8,367 bases of DNA. Origin: Candidatus Aenigmatarchaeota archaeon (GTDB lineage Archaea > Aenigmatarchaeota > Aenigmatarchaeia > QMZP01). Position numbers and translations under genes: made by a program. Under the pieces are notes generated by a model that ran no database searches, had not been told where the DNA came from, and saw nothing but the letters and a program-made list of their open reading frames with translations. Shown piece after piece: positions 1 to 5,583 of this stretch; the stretch's first letter is position 1, and every line of letters begins with the position of its first letter. The stretch is from contig QMZP01000027.1 in NCBI GenBank assembly GCA_003663225.1, positions 1-8,367 on the forward strand. Direction: 5' to 3'.

Positions 1-519
1 ATAGAAAAGGCCACAGTAGAGCAGCTGAAAGGCTTCTGCGCAAGCATAGCCACATACGGCGGCACGGCAATATTCCACATGGAGGGGATAACACCGAACA
101 AGACCAGCGTGCCCTCGGAATCCATAGACGTAACACAGGACGACATAGATAAGGCAAAGGAGGAGATGAACGACGATGCTGAAATAGACTTCGTCTCCAT
201 AGGATGCCCTCACGCTTCACTGGCTGAGTTGAGGAGGGTGGCAGAGTTATTGGACGGGAAGCACGTCTCGAAGGAGACGTGGATACACGTCGCACGGCCG
301 GTGAAGCAGACCGCTGACATGATGGGATACACGAGGACAATAGAAGACTCCGGCGCCAAGTTCGCGTGCGATACATGCATGGTAGTAGCGCCTTTGAAGG
401 GAAGGTTCAAGGGCCTGGCCACCAATTCAGGCAAATGCGTCTTCTATGGCAGGGGAAAGAACAACTTCAAGGTGGTATTCAAGCCACTGGAAGAATGCGT
501 AAGGATAGCTACGGAGTGA
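1..519 (+). CDS. Phosphomevalonate dehydratase large (catalytic) subunit, aconitase X family; 5' end outside the window
   Basis: The frame is open from base 1 to a TGA and gives the last 172 residues of a longer protein. Visible signatures of the aconitase X / DUF521 family are FHMEGITP (fragment residues 25-32), SIGCPHASL (67-74, Cys69), FACDTCMVVAPL (121-132, Cys123 and Cys126) and ATNSGK (140-145). In characterised archaeal homologues the large subunit carries an Fe-S cluster and dehydrates 5-phosphomevalonate to trans-anhydromevalonate 5-phosphate; I infer that some of these cysteines are cluster ligands. The small subunit follows after 5 nt and IPK lies further downstream, which supports the mevalonate assignment over the bacterial hydroxyproline-related aconitase X enzymes. 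An ATG at 79 is internal to the conserved domain and is not the real start. Confidence 0.93.
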   Translation: MEKATVEQLKGFCASIATYGGTAIFHMEGITPNKTSVPSESIDVTQDDIDKAKEEMNDDAEIDFVSIGCPHASLAELRRVAELLDGKHVSKETWIHVARPVKQTADMMGYTRTIEDSGAKFACDTCMVVAPLKGRFKGLATNSGKCVFYGRGKNNFKVVFKPLEECVRIATE

Positions 520-524
520 TAATC

Positions 525-923
525 ATGGCAGAAGAAATGAATGGCAGGAAGATATCATCCGGCTCGGCAGAGGGAGAGGCCCTCATATCCAGTGAAGGCA
601 TATCATTCTACGGGGGCGTGGACCCCGAGACAGGGATCGTGTTGGAGAAAGGTCACCCGCTTGAGGGGAAGAGCATGGCCGGCAAGGTCCTTGTGTTCCC
701 GCAGGGCAAGGGCTCCACCGTGGGCTCGTACACAATGTACAGGCTGTCCAAGGGCGGCAAGAACCCCGTTGCCATAATCAACAGGGAATGCGAAACCATA
801 GTAGCGGTAGGTGCAATAATATCCGAGATACCTTGCGTCGACAAGGTTGACATAGGCAGGATAAAGGACGGTGACAGGGTAAAGGTCGACGCAGACAACG
901 CGAAAGTCATATTGCTGGATTGA
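525..923 (+). CDS. Phosphomevalonate dehydratase small subunit (aconitase X swivelling domain, DUF126)
   Basis: This 132-residue protein has the full DUF126 pattern: GRKISSGSAEGEAL (residues 7-20), ISFYGGVDPETG (26-37), GHPLEGKSMAGKVLVFP (43-59), GKGSTVGS (61-68) and ETIVAVGAIISEIPCVD (90-106). The serine in GKGST matches the conserved active-site serine of aconitase X small domains. It forms a heterodimer with the large subunit in the archaeal mevalonate pathway. ATG 525 is preferred because a GGAGTGAT Shine-Dalgarno-like element at 513-520 overlaps the stop of the large subunit and sits 4 nt from this ATG, which implies translational coupling and fixed subunit stoichiometry. The frame also extends upstream to 366 inside the large-subunit gene, but that extension is a shadow. 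The length is normal for the family. Confidence 0.95.
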   Translation: MAEEMNGRKISSGSAEGEALISSEGISFYGGVDPETGIVLEKGHPLEGKSMAGKVLVFPQGKGSTVGSYTMYRLSKGGKNPVAIINRECETIVAVGAIISEIPCVDKVDIGRIKDGDRVKVDADNAKVILLD

Positions 924-942
924 CGTTCCAGAATACGTTAAT

Positions 943-951
943 AAATTTAAA
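943..951 (+). promoter_or_regulatory. TATA-like element for a leaderless Nudix gene
   Basis: The element AAATTTAAA is centred about 27 nt before ATG 974, the spacing expected for an archaeal TATA box whose transcription start falls on or near the A of the start codon. No Shine-Dalgarno sequence precedes the ATG. This is the main reason for choosing the 974 start over the in-frame TTG at 920, which overlaps the stop of the previous gene. Confidence 0.55.
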
Positions 952-973
952 GCTTCGCTCTTTCTTTTTGCTT

Positions 974-1387
974 ATGGCAGGCAGATACACAGCTGACGTG
1001 GAGCTGATAGGCTTCCAACTTTACAACCCGGCGAACGGAAGGTTCCTTTTCGAATACAGGCCAGCCGACGCTGACCTATACCCCGGAAAGAAGAGGATAC
1101 TCGGAGGTCACATAGAGCCGGGGGAAACAGCAGAAGAGGCAGCATACAGGGAAATATGGGAGGAGCTAAGCATCAGGCCCACTGGCATGGAATACATATG
1201 CAGGGCGATAGACCTGCATGGCGGCAGGGTCATAGGGTTCAACCTGTTCGGGCTCAGCGAATGGGAGGGCGAGCTCTCAAACCCTGAAGGGAAACATATG
1301 GTATGGAGCCCCGCAAGCAGCGACGGTATAGACCCCCTTGACAGGTGGTCCATGGACATGTACTCGAAGATGATAGGCATACGCTAG
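974..1387 (+). CDS. Nudix hydrolase encoded between the mevalonate-pathway genes
   Basis: This is a 137-residue single-domain protein. The Nudix box runs from GGHIEPGE through REIWEELSI (roughly residues 39-62) and fits G-x5-E-x7-R-E-U-x-E-E-x-G-U except that the last Gly is Ser. The metal-binding REIWEE glutamates are all present. Nudix enzymes cleave nucleoside diphosphates linked to another moiety, and some act on isoprenoid diphosphates; the substrate here cannot be read from sequence. It sits between phosphomevalonate dehydratase and IPK, so hydrolysis of IPP/DMAPP (the reverse of the IPK reaction) is one possibility and nucleotide or ADP-ribose clean-up another. It is not convincingly a type I IPP isomerase, because the active-site Cys region is absent. 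Start chosen as explained for the TATA element. The stop lies 29 nt before IPK. Confidence 0.88.
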   Translation: MAGRYTADVELIGFQLYNPANGRFLFEYRPADADLYPGKKRILGGHIEPGETAEEAAYREIWEELSIRPTGMEYICRAIDLHGGRVIGFNLFGLSEWEGELSNPEGKHMVWSPASSDGIDPLDRWSMDMYSKMIGIR

Positions 1388-1416
1388 ATTAATAGACATG
1401 AGGATAATTGGTTATC

Positions 1417-2223
1417 ATGAAGACATACATACTCAAGATTGGTGGCAGTTCAGTCACAGAAAAGGACGCTAACGAGCGGGAAGCCAGGGCAGATGATATA
1501 AGAGGCATTGCCAAAGAGATAAAGAACGCAAAGAAGAAGGCAGGCTTCAGGCTCATAGTGGTACACGGGGCAGGACCGTTCGGTCACAAGCTGGTAAAGG
1601 ATTACGGGATAAACGACGGCGTCAGGGGGGTCCGCGACATCGAAGGATTCGTCAGGACGCACAACTCAATGGAAGACCTCAACAAGGTATTCATGGACGT
1701 GTTCCGGGAAGTGGGGCTTCTGGGTTTCCCCATACAACCCAGCGCGTGCATCGTCCAGGACAACAGGAGGATAACAAGCTTCGACACCGGCATAATAGAC
1801 AGGCTACTGGAAATGAGCAATGACATAATACCCATACTATACGGTGACATGGTCATCGACGAGTCGCTTGGAGCGAGCGTGGTGTCAGGAGATGCCATAG
1901 TGCCGTACCTTGCCAGGAAGCTCAAAGTGGACAAGGTTCTTATGGGGACTGATGTCGACGGCATATTCAGCGCAGATCCCAAGACCAACCCGGACGCGAA
2001 GCTCATAGAGACGATAGGCCCGGGGAACCTCAGCACGGTTCTTGAGAAGGTGAGCGAGGCCGTGACAGTAGACGTAACGCAGGGAATGAAGGGCAAGATA
2101 ATGAAGATAGCCGAGAGCCTTCAGGGTATAGAGGTCCTGATATTCAACATAAAGAAGAAGGGCAACACGGAGAACGCCCTGAGGGACCTGAAGGTGAAGG
2201 GCACACGGATAATGCTGCCATGA
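1417..2223 (+). CDS. ipk: Isopentenyl phosphate kinase (amino-acid kinase fold)
   Basis: This 268-residue kinase phosphorylates isopentenyl phosphate to IPP with ATP in the cytoplasm, the last step of the alternative archaeal mevalonate pathways. Visible motifs are YILKIGGSSVTEKD (residues 4-17, nucleotide/phosphate-binding loop), VVHGAGPFGHKLVKDYGI (48-65) with His57 matching the family's diagnostic catalytic histidine, LYGDMVIDESLGASVVSGDAI (substrate region) and the C-terminal ATP-binding segment GTDVDGIFSADPKTNP. The usual HGAGSFGH or HGGGSFGH is HGAGPFGH here, a Ser-to-Pro change next to the catalytic loop. The start is ATG 1417; an in-frame TTG at 1408 adds three residues and lies closer to a GAGG at 1400-1403, so it cannot be excluded. 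A weak AT-rich element at 1387-1395 could be its own TATA box. Confidence 0.95.
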   Translation: MKTYILKIGGSSVTEKDANEREARADDIRGIAKEIKNAKKKAGFRLIVVHGAGPFGHKLVKDYGINDGVRGVRDIEGFVRTHNSMEDLNKVFMDVFREVGLLGFPIQPSACIVQDNRRITSFDTGIIDRLLEMSNDIIPILYGDMVIDESLGASVVSGDAIVPYLARKLKVDKVLMGTDVDGIFSADPKTNPDAKLIETIGPGNLSTVLEKVSEAVTVDVTQGMKGKIMKIAESLQGIEVLIFNIKKKGNTENALRDLKVKGTRIMLP

Positions 2224-2238
2224 ACGTGGCTGCGCCCG

Positions 2239-2287
2239 TTTTTTGAAAAAATAAAGAAAGTAAGGGGCAATAAAAACAATTCCCCTT
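2239..2287. terminator. Bidirectional terminator between convergent ipk and ftsZ
   Basis: The 76-nt gap between the ipk stop and the ftsZ stop holds a perfect T6-G-A6 inverted repeat (2239-2251), which provides a U6 tract to transcripts from either side. A hairpin also lies here with arms AAGGGG-c-AAT (2262-2271) and ATTCCCCTT (2279-2287) around an A-rich loop. Archaeal RNA polymerase terminates at oligo-T, so the first element alone could serve both genes. The hairpin lies on the ftsZ side and also gives a T5 tract on the minus strand. Confidence 0.6.
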
Positions 2288-2299
2288 GGAATGCTTTAA

Positions 2300-3447
2300 T
2301 CACTTAACGAAATCGACGCCAAGAACGTTCTCTATCTCTTTCTGCTTCTCGACAGTGTATGTCTTGTCAGGTCCATATATCTGAGATGACTTGACACCAG
2401 TCACTATCAGCATCGCTCTTATGGTGTCGCCGAGTTCCTTGATTATCTGAGCGCCCCATATGACCTTCGCATCCTCGTTTATCTTAGCGCTGACGCCTTC
2501 GACAATTTCCTGGCATTCCTTTATTGTAATGTCTGCTCCCCCTGAGACGTTCACGAGCGCGCCTATTGCGCCTTCTATGTCAACGTCAAGCAGCGGGTTG
2601 TTAAGGGCTTTCTCAACGGATTCCATTGCCCTGTTCTCCGTGTCGGACTCACCCATTCCTATCATGGCGAGGCCGCCGGATCCCATGACTGCCCTAATGT
2701 CTGCAAAGTCTAGATTCACTAGTCCGGGCTTAGTGATTAGCTCAGCTATGCCCTTTACTGCATTTACTAAGATCTCATCCGCCACCTTAAAGGCGGTAGT
2801 GACTGATACGTCTGGTACGATTTCCAAAAGCTTGTCGTTCGGGATTACTATCAAAGTGTCCACGGCGTTCTCAAGGTTCTCAAGGCCTTCCTGTGCGTTC
2901 TTCATTCTCTGCCTGCCTTCCATGGTGAAAGGCAATGTCACTATGCCAACGGTTAAACAGCCAAGTTTCTTGGCAATGTCTGCAACTATTGGTGCTGCGC
3001 CGGTTCCTGTGCCGCCTCCGAGTCCGCAGTCGATGAAGACCATGTCAGCCCCCTCTAGGGCAAGACGGCTTAATTCGGTTGGATAAAGCCGTCAAGCCAT
3101 TCTAGGGCTTTCTTAACCTCTTCCTTCGACTCTTTGGCTGATTCCTGTCCCACTTTGGGGTCCGCTCCTGCTCCGAGCCCGTTGGTTATCTCCTTTCCAA
3201 TGAGCACCTTGTGATCGGCGTCAGTGTAAAGGAGGTCCTGAGCATCGGTGTTTACTGCTAACGTTTCCGCGCCTACTATTCCTACCTGCATTAGTCGTGA
3301 GATCGTGTTGCCTCCGGCGCCACCTACGCCTACAACCTTGATCTCGGCTTTTCTAGATTCTAGGATTTTCCTGAGCTCTTCGTCTGTTCCTGTTCCAGTA
3401 TTGGAAATCGCTTCTGCTTGGTTCTTGGTTTCAAAAGTTTCTTCCAT
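2300..3447 (-). CDS. ftsZ: Cell-division GTPase FtsZ, interrupted by a 47-nt putative intron (3053-3099)
   Basis: FtsZ polymerises with GTP into the division ring. Exon 1 is 3447-3100 (116 codons) and exon 2 is 3052-2300 (250 codons plus stop); joined they encode 366 residues, a normal archaeal FtsZ length. Visible are the [11 protein letters not shown] nucleotide loop (residues 38-48), NTDAQDL (66-72), [18 protein letters not shown] (90-107), the tubulin signature GGGTGTG (128-134) and the T7 loop [11 protein letters not shown] (229-239). Without removal of the 47 nt, the first part ends in-frame at TAA 3072-3070 after divergent residues WLDGFIQPN, and the second part lacks a start. Everything outside the interruption is intact and highly conserved, which argues against a decayed gene. 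The start is ATG 3447 because GGGAGG (3459-3454) lies 6 nt upstream; an in-frame GTG at 3453 overlaps that site. Whether the organism has another FtsZ is not visible. Confidence 0.93.
3053..3099 (-). other. Putative bulge-helix-bulge (BHB) mRNA intron in ftsZ
   Basis: Read on the ftsZ strand, exon 1 ends GCC CTA GAA (3108-3100) and exon 2 begins GGG GCT GAC (3052-3044). Pairing: outer helix AGCC (3109-3106) with GGCT (3050-3047); central 4-bp helix CTAG (3105-3102) with CTAG (3058-3055); 5' bulge AAT (3101-3099); 3' bulge AGGG (3054-3051); inner helix GGC (3098-3096) with GCC (3061-3059), a TT/TT internal loop, then the 8-bp stem GACGGCTT (3093-3086) with AAGCCGTC (3071-3064). Each bulge follows the central helix in the 5'-to-3' direction, the topology cut by archaeal tRNA-splicing endonuclease. 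Cutting between the 2nd and 3rd nt of each bulge releases exactly 47 nt and joins Glu116 to Gly117 in frame. The 3' bulge is 4 nt rather than the canonical 3. Splicing itself is inferred. Confidence 0.8.
3054..3108 (-). repeat. 8-bp direct repeat GCCCTAGA flanking 39 nt inside ftsZ
   Basis: On the ftsZ strand GCCCTAGA occurs at 3108-3101 and again at 3061-3054, exactly 47 nt apart. The repeat contains the palindrome CTAG whose two copies form the central helix of the proposed BHB. It could also be read as a target-site duplication left by a 39-nt insertion carrying an 8-bp inverted repeat, which may be how the intron arose. Confidence 0.85.
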
Positions 3448-3490
3448 ATCCACCCTCCCAATTTTAACAGCCGGGCAAAGGCCGGCTTTG
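3448..3490 (-). promoter_or_regulatory. Structured 5' leader of ftsZ with Shine-Dalgarno
   Basis: From the predicted transcription start near 3490 to ATG 3447 the leader is about 43 nt. It contains a hairpin GCCGG (3486-3482) with CCGGC (3474-3470) around a 7-nt loop, and then GGGAGGTG (3459-3452), a near-complete match to the archaeal anti-Shine-Dalgarno. Most other genes in this window look leaderless, so ftsZ is initiated differently. The hairpin does not cover the Shine-Dalgarno. Confidence 0.5.
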
Positions 3491-3510
3491 CGAATTAAGT
3501 ATAGGATTAA

Positions 3511-3520
3511 GATTTTTAAG
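3511..3520 (-). promoter_or_regulatory. TATA-like element for ftsZ
   Basis: On the minus strand the element reads CTTAAAAATC. It lies in the 93-nt gap between the FKBP stop and the ftsZ start and predicts a transcription start near 3490. It gives ftsZ its own promoter although FKBP lies just upstream on the same strand. Confidence 0.5.
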
Positions 3521-3540
3521 GTTATCTAATGCCAGGCACA

Positions 3541-4260
3541 TCATTCCTTGCCCTCGGTGTGGCTTTCAGGAGAAGGTTTGTCTGCTTGGTTCTGGTTTCC
3601 CTGATTTTCTGACTCTTTCTTCTTATCTGACGAGAATTCGACTGATTTTATCTCCTTTACCCATTCTTTGAGCTTGGATTCCATGAGCTTCTTCACTACG
3701 TCAGGCATGGGTGTCTCGGTCTTCACACTGGCTTTGGTTCCTTCCAGCGATACATCAGCCTTTATGCCATAGTAGTCCATGAGCTCCATGGCTTTCTTCA
3801 GCGGATCCCTTATCTCCTCGGTTATCCTGACCTTGTACTTGACTTCCCTGTTGGCGAGGGGGTGATTGAAGTCTACCCTTACCCTGCCGCCCGACACGGA
3901 CTGGACCTTTGCCTGCCTTCCGTTTATGTTGACGAACGTCCCGGGGGTTGGGTTTATGTTTTGCTTGATGAAATTGGACATTGATACTATCTTTATCAGC
4001 TTGACGTTCCTCTGGCCGAATGCTTCCTTGGGTCCGAGCGAGAATTCCTTTTCCTCGCCGGGTTTCATCTTCTCCAGCTCCTTGTCCACACCCGGCACCA
4101 CCATGCCCTCGCCAACGACCACCAGCACGGGGCCATACCTGTGCTTGGGGTTGTGTATACCCTCCTTCTTGGCGAGCTCTTCATCGGTTAGGTCGAATAT
4201 CTCGCCCGTAGGCTCAACCCTGCCTGTGAACTCTATCTTCACAAAGTCGCCCTTTTGCAT
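3541..4260 (-). CDS. FKBP-type peptidyl-prolyl cis-trans isomerase, long archaeal (SlyD-like) type
   Basis: This 239-residue cytoplasmic folding helper catalyses prolyl cis-trans isomerisation and usually has chaperone activity through its inserted flap domain. The FKBP core covers about residues 1-90 (GDFVKIEFTGRVEPTGEIFDLT at the start, then VVGEGMVVPGVDKELEKMKPGEEKEF, the active-site strand region) and resumes at VDFNHPLANREVKYKVRI (129-146). The insert-in-flap domain lies between them. NHPLA is a hallmark of SlyD/long FKBPs. Residues 150-205 form the extra C-terminal domain of archaeal long FKBPs, followed by a charged, Gln/Ser/Lys-rich disordered tail. No signal peptide is visible. ATG 4260 lies about 25 nt from a good TATA box, so the message is probably leaderless. 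Confidence 0.95.
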   Translation of the reverse strand: MQKGDFVKIEFTGRVEPTGEIFDLTDEELAKKEGIHNPKHRYGPVLVVVGEGMVVPGVDKELEKMKPGEEKEFSLGPKEAFGQRNVKLIKIVSMSNFIKQNINPTPGTFVNINGRQAKVQSVSGGRVRVDFNHPLANREVKYKVRITEEIRDPLKKAMELMDYYGIKADVSLEGTKASVKTETPMPDVVKKLMESKLKEWVKEIKSVEFSSDKKKESENQGNQNQADKPSPESHTEGKE

Positions 4261-4280
4261 GGCTCTTTGTTCGTTTTCAT

Positions 4281-4290
4281 GTTTATAAAT
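4281..4290 (-). promoter_or_regulatory. TATA box for the FKBP gene
   Basis: The minus strand reads ATTTATAAAC, a strong archaeal TATA match centred about 25 nt before ATG 4260. It directly touches the stop codon of the upstream nuclease gene (4293-4291). Confidence 0.7.
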
Positions 4291-5097
4291 CTACTGGCTT
4301 TGGTATTCGTAATCAAGCACCAGCTGTCCTGCCCTGTTCCACATCCTCAGACGGTCGCCCGCATTGTTCCATACCGGTACGCGGCTGTTCCAGAACACGT
4401 TCTCGGGGCCATCATCGCCTGCCCCCGTCCTGAGCTTGAACATCTCCTTGGATTTTGCCATGAACTCGCCGAAGACGTATTCCTTTCCGGTTGAGTCCTC
4501 GACCCTCCATCCGGTCATGTCAAGGTTGTGGTCGCAGTGGTTCCTGAACTCTACATATTCATCATTCAGGTTGTCCCTGTCATCGCCTATGGCATTGTAT
4601 CGCAGATAGTATATGCCTATGCAGAACAGCTCCGGGTCGTTGGCATACGTCCATATGCCGAGCCCCCTGCTCCTGGCATACGATTCGGCCTCCGCTATCT
4701 CCTTCTCATACTTGGTGTCAGGCTCTATGCTCAGGGCCCTGGCCAGCCCCTCCCGGACAAGCATTATGTTGACAAGCTCGGTCCTGTTAAGGAATACGTA
4801 ACGCAGCAGCCTGCCATATTTGTCCTTGTCGGTCACGTCCGGCTTTAGCAATATCTCCCTCCCCCCAATGAGTTCGGAAAGTCTTTCCTTGGCCTCACCA
4901 TAGAAATGCTGCCCCCTCTCCGGGGTATCTATGCCTATGAGCCTCACCTTCTCGCCGCCCGCTATCTCTATGGTGTCGCCGTCTATTATCCTGTTGGCAT
5001 GTGTGGTCGGGATTCCCGTGAACAGGCCAGTGAAGCTGCTGACGTAGAATGTGGCGAACAACGCCAGAAGGACAAAAACAACCGCCTCGTTCCTCAT
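4291..5097 (-). CDS. Membrane-anchored thermonuclease (SNase) with C-terminal lamin-tail domain
   Basis: This 268-residue protein has an N-terminal hydrophobic segment (about residues 5-28) that acts as a signal peptide or membrane anchor, so the rest is predicted to face outside. An SNase domain (35-152) follows: RIIDGDTIEI, VRLIGIDTPE and DKYGRLLRYV. Residues Asp41, Arg52, Asp57, Glu60 and Arg96 correspond to Asp21, Arg35, Asp40, Glu43 and Arg87 of Staphylococcus nuclease, so the Ca2+-dependent active site is complete. Residues 158-266 form a lamin-tail/IG-like domain (RYNAIGDDRDNLNDEYVEFRN, then the LDMTGW turn). SNase-LTD fusions are known in prokaryotes and are thought to degrade or bind extracellular nucleic acid. 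ATG 5097 was chosen; a TTG at 5124 adds nine polar residues and lies at the edge of the promoter. Confidence 0.93.
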   Translation of the reverse strand: MRNEAVVFVLLALFATFYVSSFTGLFTGIPTTHANRIIDGDTIEIAGGEKVRLIGIDTPERGQHFYGEAKERLSELIGGREILLKPDVTDKDKYGRLLRYVFLNRTELVNIMLVREGLARALSIEPDTKYEKEIAEAESYARSRGLGIWTYANDPELFCIGIYYLRYNAIGDDRDNLNDEYVEFRNHCDHNLDMTGWRVEDSTGKEYVFGEFMAKSKEMFKLRTGAGDDGPENVFWNSRVPVWNNAGDRLRMWNRAGQLVLDYEYQSQ

Positions 5098-5126
5098 CTT
5101 CCCACTGCTAATAATTGTAAACAAGA

Positions 5127-5133
5127 TTTATAT
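5127..5133. promoter_or_regulatory. Shared bidirectional TATA element between the nuclease and the HTH regulator
   Basis: The plus strand reads TTTATAT and the minus strand ATATAAA in the 69-nt divergent gap (5098-5166). Rightward transcription would start near 5156, about 11 nt before ATG 5167. Leftward transcription would start near 5105, about 8 nt before ATG 5097. No second comparable AT-rich box is visible, so one element probably serves both directions, possibly competitively. Confidence 0.55.
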
Positions 5134-5142
5134 GTCAGGCAT

Positions 5143-5157
5143 TATAACAGTGTTATA
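5143..5157. promoter_or_regulatory. Candidate operator: perfect 15-bp palindrome
   Basis: TATAACA-G-TGTTATA has 7-bp arms around a single centre base. It covers the predicted rightward transcription start and ends 9 nt before the regulator ATG. A dimeric HTH protein bound here would block the rightward start site, so autoregulation by the adjacent regulator is the simplest reading. It could also affect the divergent nuclease. Confidence 0.6.
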
Positions 5158-5166
5158 GGTGCTGAT

Positions 5167-5583
5167 ATGAAGCCTTTCTGTGAAGTGGTTGCGCTCGAGC
5201 TGCTCCCTGCCGTCAGGGCCATGGTAGCAAGGAAGCTCACGGGCAAGTATGGCATATCACAAAGGAGGGCAGCATACCTCCTTGGAGTAAGCCAGCCTGC
5301 CATATCGCAATACAGGAAGGACCTGAGGGGATACAAGTCGAAGCTTTTCAAGAACAATCCAAAGCTGAGCGGTATGGTTGATGCAATGGCAGAGTGTATG
5401 GCATCAGGGGACGTTGACAGCCCGGAAGCCACGCTGTCATTCTGCGAGCTGTGCAAGGAGATACGGTTCTCGGGTGCCGGTTGCGAAACCCATCATAACA
5501 GGTACCAGTCACTGGCTTCTTGTAGTGTATGCATGGACAACAAGGAATTCTACGGCAAACATCCCCCAAAGGCACGCAAGTAG
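5167..5583 (+). CDS. Predicted transcriptional regulator: XRE-like HTH with C-terminal Cys cluster (COG2522-like)
   Basis: This 138-residue cytoplasmic DNA-binding protein has an N-terminal CEVVALELLPAVRAMVARKL segment (residues 5-24) and an HTH at about 28-52 (KYGISQRRAAYLLGVSQPAI then SQYRKDLRG). A C-terminal region carries CELC (93-96), Cys106, His109/His110 and CSVC (119-122). The CxxC pairs could bind zinc or an Fe-S cluster; the ligand is unknown. The HTH and its N-terminal helix resemble the archaeal regulator family COG2522. ATG 5167 starts exactly at the family-like MKPFCEVV and fits the promoter; the frame also runs upstream to 4906 through the nuclease gene, which is a shadow. Its stop is directly abutted by the stop of the convergent dipeptidase gene, with no intergenic base. 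Confidence 0.85.
   Translation: MKPFCEVVALELLPAVRAMVARKLTGKYGISQRRAAYLLGVSQPAISQYRKDLRGYKSKLFKNNPKLSGMVDAMAECMASGDVDSPEATLSFCELCKEIRFSGAGCETHHNRYQSLASCSVCMDNKEFYGKHPPKARK

Noticed and set aside
974..1387. Type I isopentenyl-diphosphate isomerase (also a Nudix fold)
   Set aside because: It is short and lacks a Cys at the expected active-site position before the Nudix box. Its pathway position alone is not enough.
1602..2096. Long antisense ORFs opposite ipk and ftsZ, and similar frames elsewhere
   Set aside because: They lie entirely over well-recognised genes, show no domain-like composition, and arise from the codon bias of the real strand.
3047..3109. An alternative BHB register with GCC as both bulges, placed before the central helix
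   Set aside because: It leaves no outer helix and has the bulges on the wrong side of the central helix for archaeal splicing endonuclease. The AAT/AGGG register has the right topology and cut positions.
2300..3447. ftsZ as a simple frameshifted pseudogene or as two separate genes
   Set aside because: Apart from the exact 47-nt interruption the gene is intact and conserved, and removal of 47 nt at BHB-type sites restores a full-length protein in frame. Two genes would leave the second without a start before the tubulin signature.
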